From positions 1 through 15,507 of the forward strand of contig JALWQN010000099.1 in assembly GCA_027083115.1 (NCBI GenBank): a stretch of DNA of 15,507 nucleotides, written 5' to 3'. Positions 5,292-12,356 of the stretch are shown piece after piece. The position numbers and the translations under genes were made by a program. Source of the stretch: Desulfurococcales archaeon (GTDB taxonomy: Archaea; Thermoproteota; Thermoprotei_A; Sulfolobales; NBVN01). Numbering within the stretch: the stretch's first letter is position 1; each line of letters begins with the position of its first letter. The notes below the pieces were generated by a model. That model had not been told where the DNA came from and ran no database searches. It saw only the letters and a program-made list of their open reading frames with translations.

Positions 5292-7154
5292 TCAAACAAC
5301 GGTTACGGTTTTCGCTAGGTTACGTGGCTTATCTGGGTCAAGACCCTTAGCCACTGCAGTATAGTAAGCAATTAATTGATGAGGAACTATGTAGGATACT
5401 GCAGCAGCAGTGACCGGTAGAGAAGGCATAGGAATTGCTACATCAACTCCACCGAACTTATTTAGATACTCTTTCGGAGCTACTGCCAGTAGCCAAGCAT
5501 AGCGTGCCCTCATCTCCTCAACATTGCTCTTTATTAAATCGCATTCAATGCCGTTAACAGCAGTAAAAATGACTGGGAAACCTTCCTCAACTAAAGCTAT
5601 AGGCCCGTGCTTCGATTCTCCAGCGGAGTAAGCCTCTGCATGTATATAAGCTATTTCCTTAAGCTTTAGAGCACTCTCCATAGACAAGCCCAAACCGTAG
5701 CCTCTCCCTAAATAAAAAGCGCTTAACTTACCTTTCATCCCTTTAGAAACTGTTTTAGCTTTGCCTTCATGTGAGCTAAGTACGTTCTTAATTATTTCTG
5801 GTAAGTTACTTAATGCCTTAAGATGTGTCGTTTCCTCACGCTCCCTAAGCAACCCGTTAAGACGTCCTACCTTAACGGAAAGCACCGCCAGAACGGTCAC
5901 TTGAGTTGCGAAGGTTTTCGTTGCTGCAACACCGATTTCTGGCCCAGCCCTTGTGTAGAGGGCATAATCCGACTCCCTAGGTATGGCTGAATCGACGACG
6001 TTAGAGAGAGCGATGATGTACGCACCCCTCTTCCTAGCTTCTCTAATTGCGAGTAAGGTATCTATTGTTTCTCCAGACTGGCTAACAGCAATAATTACGT
6101 CACCTTCCCTAACCGAGTTCCTATACCAGCTGGCTTCTGAAGATATTAAGGCATTAGATGAGATCCCACCTATGTTGCTGAGGAAGATAGCTCCTAAATA
6201 GGATGCATGGTAGGAAGTGCCCGCACCAATCAAAATAACTCGGTCAGCTTTACTTATGATTTTTGTGATCTCCTCCAAACTGTCCTTAATTCCCGCTAGT
6301 GTGGAGGCAACAGCCTGAGGTTGCTCGTGAATTTCTTTAAGCATGAAGTGAGGGTAACCACCCTTCATAGCCATCTCAGGAGTCCATTCTACCTCCCTTA
6401 CTCTACCATTATAGTCTACCTTAGTCCATCCAACAGCTTTTCCTTCATTAAAGGACTTTCTCTCCACAACCACATTATTGCTTGTCACGTAACCGGCTTC
6501 ATTATCCCTAAGGACAAGAACTTTACGGGTGTATTTCAAGAAGGCAGGTATGTCACTAGCAACAAAATTGACTCCATTACCGAAACCAATAACTAAGGGA
6601 GAGGTTTTCTTAGCCATAAAAACCTTATCCGGTGCCACAGTGTTTAAAGCCACTATCGCATAAGCTCCTTCAAGCATGTTAACAGCTTCCTTGAATGCAG
6701 AGTATGGACCATGACCTTGCTTCATGAACTCCTCTATTAAGTGAGGAATTACTTCAGTATCTGTTTCAGAACGGAATACATGGCCTTTCCGGATGAGCCA
6801 TTCCTTCAACTCCCTCCAATTCTCTATGATACCGTTATGAGCTACAGCAATTTTTCCTTCGCAATCAAGGTGGGGATGCGAATTAACATCGCTTGGTGAT
6901 CCATGAGTTGCCCACCTAGTATGTCCTATCCCTATTAAGCCATCTATTAACTCAAAACCCAATTTCTTGGCTACAGCATTAATCATTCCCTTAGATTTCC
7001 GCAGGAATATTTTCCCTTCTTCAGTAATTACGGCATAACCAACTGAATCGTAGCCTCTGTATTCAAGCGACTTCAGGGACTCTTTAATAACTGCACCTAA
7101 CTTTTTAGGTAGGGATCCCTTCGATGCAGCCACAGCAATTATCCCACAAGCCAA
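5292..7154 (-). CDS. glmS: Glutamine--fructose-6-phosphate aminotransferase (GlmS)
   Basis: GlmS makes glucosamine-6-phosphate from fructose-6-phosphate and glutamine, the entry to UDP-GlcNAc synthesis in the cytosol. The N-terminal class II glutaminase has C-G-I-I (3-6), Y-R-G-Y-D-S (32-37), H-T-R-W-A-T-H-G (78-85), H-N-G-I-I (106-110) and E-T-D-T-E-V (130-135). Two SIS isomerase domains follow, with G-A-G-T-S (310-314), S-Q-S-G-E-T (358-363), K-L-K-E-I-A-Y-I-H-A-E (497-507), G-E-S-K-H-G-P (512-518) and the C-terminal K-P-R-N-L-A-K-T-V-T-V (609-619). The length of 620 residues is normal to slightly long. The start is TTG (7154-7152), 5 bases after AGGTGAT. A TGA lies three codons upstream in frame and no other start fits. 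This puts Ala between the initiator Met and the catalytic Cys. GlmS is followed by the GlmU-like gene. Confidence 0.95.
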   Translation of the reverse strand: MACGIIAVAASKGSLPKKLGAVIKESLKSLEYRGYDSVGYAVITEEGKIFLRKSKGMINAVAKKLGFELIDGLIGIGHTRWATHGSPSDVNSHPHLDCEGKIAVAHNGIIENWRELKEWLIRKGHVFRSETDTEVIPHLIEEFMKQGHGPYSAFKEAVNMLEGAYAIVALNTVAPDKVFMAKKTSPLVIGFGNGVNFVASDIPAFLKYTRKVLVLRDNEAGYVTSNNVVVERKSFNEGKAVGWTKVDYNGRVREVEWTPEMAMKGGYPHFMLKEIHEQPQAVASTLAGIKDSLEEITKIISKADRVILIGAGTSYHASYLGAIFLSNIGGISSNALISSEASWYRNSVREGDVIIAVSQSGETIDTLLAIREARKRGAYIIALSNVVDSAIPRESDYALYTRAGPEIGVAATKTFATQVTVLAVLSVKVGRLNGLLREREETTHLKALSNLPEIIKNVLSSHEGKAKTVSKGMKGKLSAFYLGRGYGLGLSMESALKLKEIAYIHAEAYSAGESKHGPIALVEEGFPVIFTAVNGIECDLIKSNVEEMRARYAWLLAVAPKEYLNKFGGVDVAIPMPSLPVTAAAVSYIVPHQLIAYYTAVAKGLDPDKPRNLAKTVTVV

Positions 7155-7159
7155 AAATA

Positions 7160-7166
7160 ATCACCT
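7160..7166 (-). promoter_or_regulatory. glmS ribosome binding site fixing the TTG start
   Basis: AGGTGAT on the minus strand matches the archaeal 16S rRNA 3' end (GGAGGTGATC series) and lies 5 bases before TTG 7154. It overlaps the in-frame upstream TGA, so translation cannot begin further upstream and the M-A-C-G N-terminus follows. Confidence 0.6.
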
Positions 7167-7183
7167 TAATTCTAACAGCTAAC

Positions 7184-7191
7184 TATATTTT
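7184..7191 (-). promoter_or_regulatory. Possible glmS promoter (TATA-like)
   Basis: AAAATATA on the minus strand lies between the herA stop and the glmS start, with its centre about 34 bases before the TTG. It could give glmS-glmU its own transcript, independent of nurA-herA. In such AT-rich sequence this is only suggestive. Confidence 0.35.
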
Positions 7192-7195
7192 CTTT

Positions 7196-7210
7196 CATAA
7201 ATAAAAATAG
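7196..7210 (-). terminator. T-rich tract after herA
   Basis: Directly after the herA stop codon, the minus strand reads a T5 run followed by TTTATG. This is a plausible weak archaeal terminator that would partly separate nurA-herA from glmS. Confidence 0.3.
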
Positions 7211-9040
7211 CTACTCTCTGGCTGAAAGCCTTCCCATATCGAAGTGACCGAGCAAGGGCTCAGGAGTTTGAAAGATTGCATGACCAGACCTTAATGCTGA
7301 GGATCTAAGCATGCCTACCCTATCAGGCACTAACTCCATTAATTTAAAGTAGTCCTTAGGTATGTCAAGCATTTCCATAAACTCCTTTTCACTTCTGAAG
7401 ACAACTTTAGTATTAGTTAATTGGATGACGATCTTATGTACATCCTTAGGGGAGTGCGTAGAAAAAATAAGACCCAAACCCCTGGCCCTCCCTAGTCTGG
7501 CAATCCTTGAGATGAAGTCCGCCAGAAGCTCAACCTCTTCCTTGCTTGTACCTTCCGAAGGGAAGAACCTATGGGCCTCATCAAGTATGAGAAGTACAGG
7601 TTCAGCCAGACCTACACCTGACTTTTTCCAGGCATAGACTTCCCTCATGAATTCGTAAGCAATCATATTCAGGATCACAAAATGAGAGCCTCTGGATGAA
7701 GCATAATCTAAGTCTAAAATCACTGGAGCATTAGCTGACTTAATGAGTTCTTCCATGTTTGGGAAAGCTATCGGAGAACCGTTGAGTAGAACATCGACCT
7801 CTTCAGAGCTAGCTATGAAGTTTATACCTCTCTGAATGTTCTCCAGCGTTTTCTTATGTACCTTAAGCACATCAAGCAACTCGTTAAAGTGCCTCTGAAA
7901 AGCCATATGCAGGTGAGTGAAGTTTCTGATTCCTCCCTCCCTATCCTCAAGGAAGTTTATTATGTTCTTCAAGTATACCTTAGCCTGCCTAGAGAATAAT
8001 GGAAAGATCTCAAGATGATCTCTTAGGCCATAGTAAGTTAGTGATAGAGGAACAACCTCCACCTTAAAACTGGAGTCCTTAAGTTGGCACTCAACTACTG
8101 AAGAGTGTGTACCGCCGTAATCCTTACCTGAAGAAACACCTATTTCTACTGGAGAGCCATAAAAAGCCTCAGCCACTTTACCTAACCTCTCCATAACGTA
8201 CCGAAAAGCAACGGCCTTAACGTCCCTATCACCTCTCCGTAGGGGAAGCAAGACAACAATATCTGAGGGATATTTCTCTATATATTCTCTGAAATCACTC
8301 AAGTAAGCGTCTATACCATCAGGTTTTCTTGAGGGAGGCAACACTATTTGGGCATAGTCCCCAGCGGCATCAATAATCAATACCTTAGACTTAACCCAAG
8401 ACAGCCCCACAGCATAAATTAGGTTTTTTATGAATGTTGTTTTTCCTGATCCCGTCGTACCCATGATGAATACATGTTTGAAGAATTCACTTTTAGGCAG
8501 CTTAAGAACTACCTTACCACCACTGACTGGATGTGAGCCAGTATGAAGTACTCCTAAAGGCACCCCTTCATTAGGTAAACCAACAACTCTAGCAAGAAGT
8601 TCTGGACTTGTAGGGGAGACAACGGGAGATTGTGGCTCTATTGGCGAAGTAAAAGGCAATCCATCCTCATCCAATAATGTGTCGGCGTAAATCAATGCAT
8701 TAGTTATTAGTCCATCCTCATCCTGCTCGAGCGTAAGGGGCTGGAGGCTCTCTATTGTTGAGGCTATATCCGAACGCTGGAGTGAAACTATTCTTAAACC
8801 CACAGCCTTACCTGTCCTAATATCTACTGCAATGACGTAATTCCCAACACCAAGAAGATTTCCTTTGGCGTAGTATGTTAAGGGATCTACCTCAATAACC
8901 GTTAACGATTCTTCACCAGAAATTTTGGAAGGACTTTTCCTGCTGACGTAACCTAGAACCTCACCTATTCCTTCAGCCTTCTCCCTAGCCTTAACTATCT
9001 TTTCTTTAATTACATCGAGTGCCTCACTCAATGCCTTCAC
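7211..9040 (-). CDS. herA: DNA double-strand break repair helicase/translocase HerA
   Basis: HerA is a hexameric, bidirectional ATP-driven DNA translocase of the FtsK-HerA superfamily. It forms a complex with the NurA nuclease to resect DNA ends for recombination. Seen: an N-terminal beta-barrel (HAS-like, about 25-180), Walker A G-T-T-G-S-G-K-T (194-201), D-A-A-G-D-Y (224-229), Walker B I-L-D-E-A-H (485-490), the R-I-A-R-L-G-R-A-R arginine-rich stretch (512-520) and the sensor-like S-T-H-S-P (527-531). The length of 609 residues is rather long but within family range. The gene overlaps the nurA end by 17 bases if GTG 9040 is used. TTG 9031 is a good alternative, since GGTGA lies 5 bases before it and the overlap falls to 8. 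The adjacent NurA gene confirms the identity against other HerA-like ATPases. mre11 and rad50, often linked in archaea, are not in this window. Confidence 0.95.
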   Translation of the reverse strand: MKALSEALDVIKEKIVKAREKAEGIGEVLGYVSRKSPSKISGEESLTVIEVDPLTYYAKGNLLGVGNYVIAVDIRTGKAVGLRIVSLQRSDIASTIESLQPLTLEQDEDGLITNALIYADTLLDEDGLPFTSPIEPQSPVVSPTSPELLARVVGLPNEGVPLGVLHTGSHPVSGGKVVLKLPKSEFFKHVFIMGTTGSGKTTFIKNLIYAVGLSWVKSKVLIIDAAGDYAQIVLPPSRKPDGIDAYLSDFREYIEKYPSDIVVLLPLRRGDRDVKAVAFRYVMERLGKVAEAFYGSPVEIGVSSGKDYGGTHSSVVECQLKDSSFKVEVVPLSLTYYGLRDHLEIFPLFSRQAKVYLKNIINFLEDREGGIRNFTHLHMAFQRHFNELLDVLKVHKKTLENIQRGINFIASSEEVDVLLNGSPIAFPNMEELIKSANAPVILDLDYASSRGSHFVILNMIAYEFMREVYAWKKSGVGLAEPVLLILDEAHRFFPSEGTSKEEVELLADFISRIARLGRARGLGLIFSTHSPKDVHKIVIQLTNTKVVFRSEKEFMEMLDIPKDYFKLMELVPDRVGMLRSSALRSGHAIFQTPEPLLGHFDMGRLSARE

Positions 9041-10079
9041 CGCTATAAAGTATTAGTACGCCCGTACGTTTAAATACAGTCTCTATTAGTGATGCGTGCC
9101 TCCTAACTAATGCTTTAGAGAGCTTATCAGCTACCTGAATAGCTGGCGGAACGTAGGTCCCATACTCCATTATTTCCCATGAAAGAGCTTTAGCCAACTC
9201 AATGAGCTTTGTGTTTATGGATTCCGCAATATCTCTAAGTACCTCAATTCTTAAGACAGATACTGTATGGAGGTAAGGATTTATGGGTATAGCTAAATAA
9301 GCCATTATTCTGTCGGGAACTCCTACCCTCCCTCTATTTTCCCAAGGCCCGATAATTAAGGGCTTAGTTAATGGGAAATGCTTGCTTACATAATTCATTA
9401 CTACAGAGACGTCCTTATTTCCTTCAGCTACTGCCTCAGGTATATAAGCTGATCCCCAAACGCGCTTAACAACACATATAGGCGTTAGTCCCTCAGCAAA
9501 AGCCTCCATCAACGCCTTTACCCTCAATTTATTAAGGAGACCTAACTCCACACTCCATTTACTCCCTTCAGTTACTGGCGAGAAAGGATATGTGGCTGGA
9601 CCATCAATCAACAATAATGCGTTCTTGAATAGCTTTTTTGCCCTGCTTATGAGGTATGATTCAAGACCGATTCTTATATCGTGTGAGATAGCTCCTTCAG
9701 GAAGAAAAGGGTCGAGCTTATAGGGAGTACCTAATAAGATATATTTATCAGTTACCCAATCTAATCCTCCGCTCTCCAAGGCACCAACATAGGGAGGACC
9801 CCTTTCTTTCGTAGGTCTTAATTTGGACGGATAATAGCTTGTTCTGTTGAGCGTACCTATAGCTCCTGAAGTGATAGCCACTTCGCCGTAGGGAGTGTAA
9901 AGCGTTATTGATGCAGCATCCACACCCACAAAATTAAACCTTTCATTCGGCTTATCCAGAGAAAAAACAGATAGTTCTTCGGGTAACTGAACTTCCTCAG
10001 TAACCACGTACTTCACTTGATTGACAGGAGGCTTACCAGAGACTATGGCCTTAGCTAAGGCCTCTAGCTCCTCAAACAC
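9024..10079 (-). CDS. nurA: 5'-3' DNA nuclease NurA
   Basis: NurA is a homodimeric Mn-dependent single-strand endonuclease and 5'-3' exonuclease with an RNase H-like fold, acting with HerA in end resection. The 351 residues show V-G-V-D-A-A-S (51-57, first catalytic Asp54), E140, L-L-L-I-D-G-P (155-161, Asp159), K205-R206 within V-V-K-R, and a C-terminal P-P-A-I-Q-V-A-D-K (311-319, Asp318) followed by R-R-H. These match the order of acidic residues in NurA. The typical G-V-D-G-S is G-V-D-A-A-S here. The start is GTG 10079; no good ribosome binding site precedes it and the promoter is within about 30 bases, so the transcript may be nearly leaderless. It is translationally coupled to herA through a short overlap and is divergent from surE. 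Confidence 0.9.
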   Translation of the reverse strand: MFEELEALAKAIVSGKPPVNQVKYVVTEEVQLPEELSVFSLDKPNERFNFVGVDAASITLYTPYGEVAITSGAIGTLNRTSYYPSKLRPTKERGPPYVGALESGGLDWVTDKYILLGTPYKLDPFLPEGAISHDIRIGLESYLISRAKKLFKNALLLIDGPATYPFSPVTEGSKWSVELGLLNKLRVKALMEAFAEGLTPICVVKRVWGSAYIPEAVAEGNKDVSVVMNYVSKHFPLTKPLIIGPWENRGRVGVPDRIMAYLAIPINPYLHTVSVLRIEVLRDIAESINTKLIELAKALSWEIMEYGTYVPPAIQVADKLSKALVRRHASLIETVFKRTGVLILYSGEGIE

Positions 10080-10089
10080 TTCTTAAATC

Positions 10090-10109
10090 ATCCCTTAAAT
10101 ATAAGGGAT
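10090..10109. repeat. Perfect 8-bp inverted repeat over the nurA-herA promoter
   Basis: ATCCCTTA and TAAGGGAT are separated by AATA, a 20-bp dyad lying 11 bases before the nurA GTG. On the minus strand its centre contains the TATA-like sequence TTATATTTAA. It could be an operator for a dimeric repressor or simply a symmetric TATA region. No second copy was noticed in the window. Confidence 0.6.
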
Positions 10110-10215
10110 TAAAAAGGTAAATACTGTTGGGTTACGAGATCCTTCACTCCCCAATTACCTGGAGATGCTTTCATTATTGGTGTTTTATGAAGTAGTGATA
10201 CGTAAGATTGAATAA

Positions 10216-10226
10216 CTTTATTTAAC
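10216..10226 (+). promoter_or_regulatory. surE-moeA promoter (TATA-like element)
   Basis: CTTTATTTAAC lies about 42 bases before the surE ATG, predicting transcription from near 10247 and a leader of about 16 bases that contains AGGTG (10249-10253), 9 bases before the ATG. It overlaps an upstream in-frame TTG at 10227, which argues against that TTG as the start. Confidence 0.5.
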
Positions 10227-10262
10227 TTGAACCTTAACTTATCAAATCAGGTGTTGCTTCGG

Positions 10263-11078
10263 ATGGTTAAAAGAATTCTATTAGTTAATGATGATGGCTT
10301 CATGACTAAGGGACTGCCATTAATGTACAGATCCTTAAGAAATTTTGGGGAGGTTTTGGCTGTAGTTCCTGAAATACCTAAATCTGGTGGGGGACATTCA
10401 CTAACCCTCCACAAACCACTTTTCCTTAGGAAGTTAGTAATTGATGATATTGAGATCCACATAGTTAATGGAACCCCTGTTGACGCTTTTCACTCAGCAA
10501 TCAAAATCCTTGATTTCGACCCAAACATAGTCTTCTCCGGTGTTAATATAGGTGAAAATACCTCAATCCAGAACATTCTTTATTCTGGGACCGTGCAGGC
10601 AGCTATGGAGGCCGGGCTGTTTGGGTATCCGTCCGTTGCTGTATCGGCTGATGTCGGAAGCGATGAAGAATTTGAGAACCCCAAGTACTCCTTCATTATT
10701 AGGGTTGTTGTTGAGTCAGTTACTGAGTTCGTGCTGAGTAAGGGATGGTTTAGGGGGATAGACACAATCTCTATAAACATACCTAAGGCGATCCCGCCGA
10801 AAGGTGTCATAATTCCTGAAAAAACACAGAAAATTAGGTTTAGGCAAAGATTTGAGAGGAGAGTGGATCCTAGAGGGAGAGAATACTTCTGGCTGGTTGG
10901 AGATAGAGTAGTTGAGGAAGGAAGTGATACTTATTATCTTACGCAAGGCTATGTAACCCTGACCCCATTAACTGCAGACATGTCTTGCAGTAAGATACGG
11001 TGCCCTGACGGAATTAAGGGTCTTGAGAAGCTTAAGACATTAATTGAGAGCAGATTAAGGAGGTTGAGCGGGGGATGA
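10263..11078 (+). CDS. surE: 5'/3'-nucleotidase SurE
   Basis: SurE is a divalent-metal-dependent phosphatase acting on nucleoside monophosphates and short polyphosphates, a cytosolic dimer or tetramer. The 271 residues carry L-L-V-N-D-D-G (6-12; metal ligands Asp10, Asp11), S-G-G-G-H-S-L-T-L-H (41-50; Ser41), G-T-P-V-D (70-74), S-G-V-N-I-G-E-N (92-99; Asn95) and Y-S-G-T-V-Q-A-A-M-E-A (107-117), all hallmark SurE motifs in order. The start is ATG 10263, just before the first strand, with AGGTG 9 bases upstream. An in-frame TTG at 10227 would add 12 unconserved residues and lies within the promoter. The gene overlaps moeA by ATGA, so the two form an operon. A shared biological role is not obvious, though both act around phosphorylated or nucleotide-linked metabolites. 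Confidence 0.95.
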   Translation: MVKRILLVNDDGFMTKGLPLMYRSLRNFGEVLAVVPEIPKSGGGHSLTLHKPLFLRKLVIDDIEIHIVNGTPVDAFHSAIKILDFDPNIVFSGVNIGENTSIQNILYSGTVQAAMEAGLFGYPSVAVSADVGSDEEFENPKYSFIIRVVVESVTEFVLSKGWFRGIDTISINIPKAIPPKGVIIPEKTQKIRFRQRFERRVDPRGREYFWLVGDRVVEEGSDTYYLTQGYVTLTPLTADMSCSKIRCPDGIKGLEKLKTLIESRLRRLSGG

Positions 11079-12355
11079 GGGAACCTTTAGTAGGGTTTAA
11101 GGAACTCCTTAATGTTGATGTAGCTAGAGAGAAGTTATTGAGTAAGGCTAAACTAAAACCCAGTCCTCAAACCGTTAAAGTGAGTAAGGCCTTCGGGAGA
11201 GTAGCCTGCAGAGATATCATTGCTCCCTACGATTATCCACCCTTTAACAGAGCTGCGGTAGATGGTTACGCGGTTAAGTATGAAGATACGTTAAGTGCCA
11301 GCGAAAATAATCCAGTTCCCTTGAGAATTGTGGGTGAGGTAGAGGCTGGTTTTGGTTCTGAACCACCTGTATTAGGTGATGGAGAAGCCGTAGTTGTTTA
11401 TACGGGTGCTCCATTACCTAAAGGCTCTGATGCGGTTGTACCATTCGAGAATGCAATTAGAGAAGGAAACTTGGTTTATGTAATGAAGGCACTACCTAAA
11501 TACAAGAACATAAGCTATAAGGGTGAGGACTTTCGGAAGGGAGAGATCATAGTCAGTAAAGGTACTGTGCTTAGACCTTGGCATATCGCCGCTCTTGCAC
11601 AAGCAGGACTTAAGGAAATTAATGTCTGCAGGAAGTTTAAAGTTGCCGTAATAAACACTGGTAATGAATTAACTGAGTCTGTACCGGTAACTAGCGGAAA
11701 AATACCCAATTCTACAGGACCATTAATTACTGCTTACGTGAGGGAACTAGGTCTAGAGCCGCTTTACAAGGGCATTGTTCCTGACAATAAAGAACAAATC
11801 AAAATGACAGTTAAGGAAGTATTAGGTGAAGCTGACATAGTAGTAATTACTGGAGGCACATCCGTTGGTAAAAGAGATTTAGTTCCTGAAGCAATAAAGG
11901 AGCTTCCGGAATCTGAGCTAATCTTTCATGGCGTTAATTTAAGGCCTGGGAGAACGGCTGGAGCTTTAATCGTTAATGGTAAACCTGTCCTCATGCTTTC
12001 TGGCTTACCTGTCGCTTGCTTAGTAGGGCTTGATAACTTCCTTAAGCCTTTAATTAAGAATGCATTGGGTCTCAAGCTTCCACCTACGCCAGTCGTTAGG
12101 GCTAAGTTAGCTAGGAGGTTAGCAAACGTAGTGGGTTTTAGGTCTTACTTTCGGGTAGTTGTTTATTGGGATAATGGTGAATTGCTGGTTGAGCCATTAA
12201 GGCTTACAGGCTCAGGAATTCTCTCAACGTTGCTTAAAGGTAACGGAATAATTGAGGTTAAGGAGGATTTAGAGGGATTTGAGGTAGGGGATTTAGTGGA
12301 TGTTAGGCTAATTTCCGAGCCTTACCCAGAAAAACCTTCTTTCCTTACGTGGTGA
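11075..12355 (+). CDS. moeA: Molybdopterin molybdenumtransferase MoeA (Mo/W cofactor synthesis)
   Basis: MoeA inserts molybdate or tungstate into adenylylated molybdopterin, the last step of Mo/W cofactor synthesis. Over 426 residues the sequence shows P-P-F-N-R-A-A-V-D-G-Y-A-V (55-67), G-E-V-E-A-G (87-92), V-Y-T-G-A-P-L-P-K-G-S-D-A-V-V (108-122), I-N-T-G-N-E-L (193-199), I-T-G-G-T-S-V-G-K-R-D (258-268), L-R-P-G-R-T-A-G (289-296) and L-S-G-L-P-V-A (308-314), then the C-terminal domain IV barrel. GNEL for the usual GDEL and S-G-L-P for P-G-N-P are variants, and the fold is complete. The start ATG overlaps the surE stop (ATGA), with GGAGG 11 bases before it. In thermophilic anaerobes the metal is often tungsten, for aldehyde:ferredoxin oxidoreductases; that is inference here. 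The gene ends one base from the convergent dehydrogenase gene. Confidence 0.94.
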   Translation: MREPLVGFKELLNVDVAREKLLSKAKLKPSPQTVKVSKAFGRVACRDIIAPYDYPPFNRAAVDGYAVKYEDTLSASENNPVPLRIVGEVEAGFGSEPPVLGDGEAVVVYTGAPLPKGSDAVVPFENAIREGNLVYVMKALPKYKNISYKGEDFRKGEIIVSKGTVLRPWHIAALAQAGLKEINVCRKFKVAVINTGNELTESVPVTSGKIPNSTGPLITAYVRELGLEPLYKGIVPDNKEQIKMTVKEVLGEADIVVITGGTSVGKRDLVPEAIKELPESELIFHGVNLRPGRTAGALIVNGKPVLMLSGLPVACLVGLDNFLKPLIKNALGLKLPPTPVVRAKLARRLANVVGFRSYFRVVVYWDNGELLVEPLRLTGSGILSTLLKGNGIIEVKEDLEGFEVGDLVDVRLISEPYPEKPSFLTW

Positions 12356-12356
12356 G

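Noticed and set aside
10129..10165. tRNA T-arm-like GGTTACGAGATCC
   Set aside because: No matching acceptor, D or anticodon arms could be found around it.
10127..10195. 22-codon TTG-initiated frame in the nurA-surE gap
   Set aside because: No recognisable sequence, no good ribosome binding site, and of a length expected by chance.
10227..10262. In-frame TTG extending surE by 12 residues
   Set aside because: It lies next to the TATA-like element, upstream of the predicted transcription start. The added residues do not resemble SurE, and ATG 10263 has a proper ribosome binding site.
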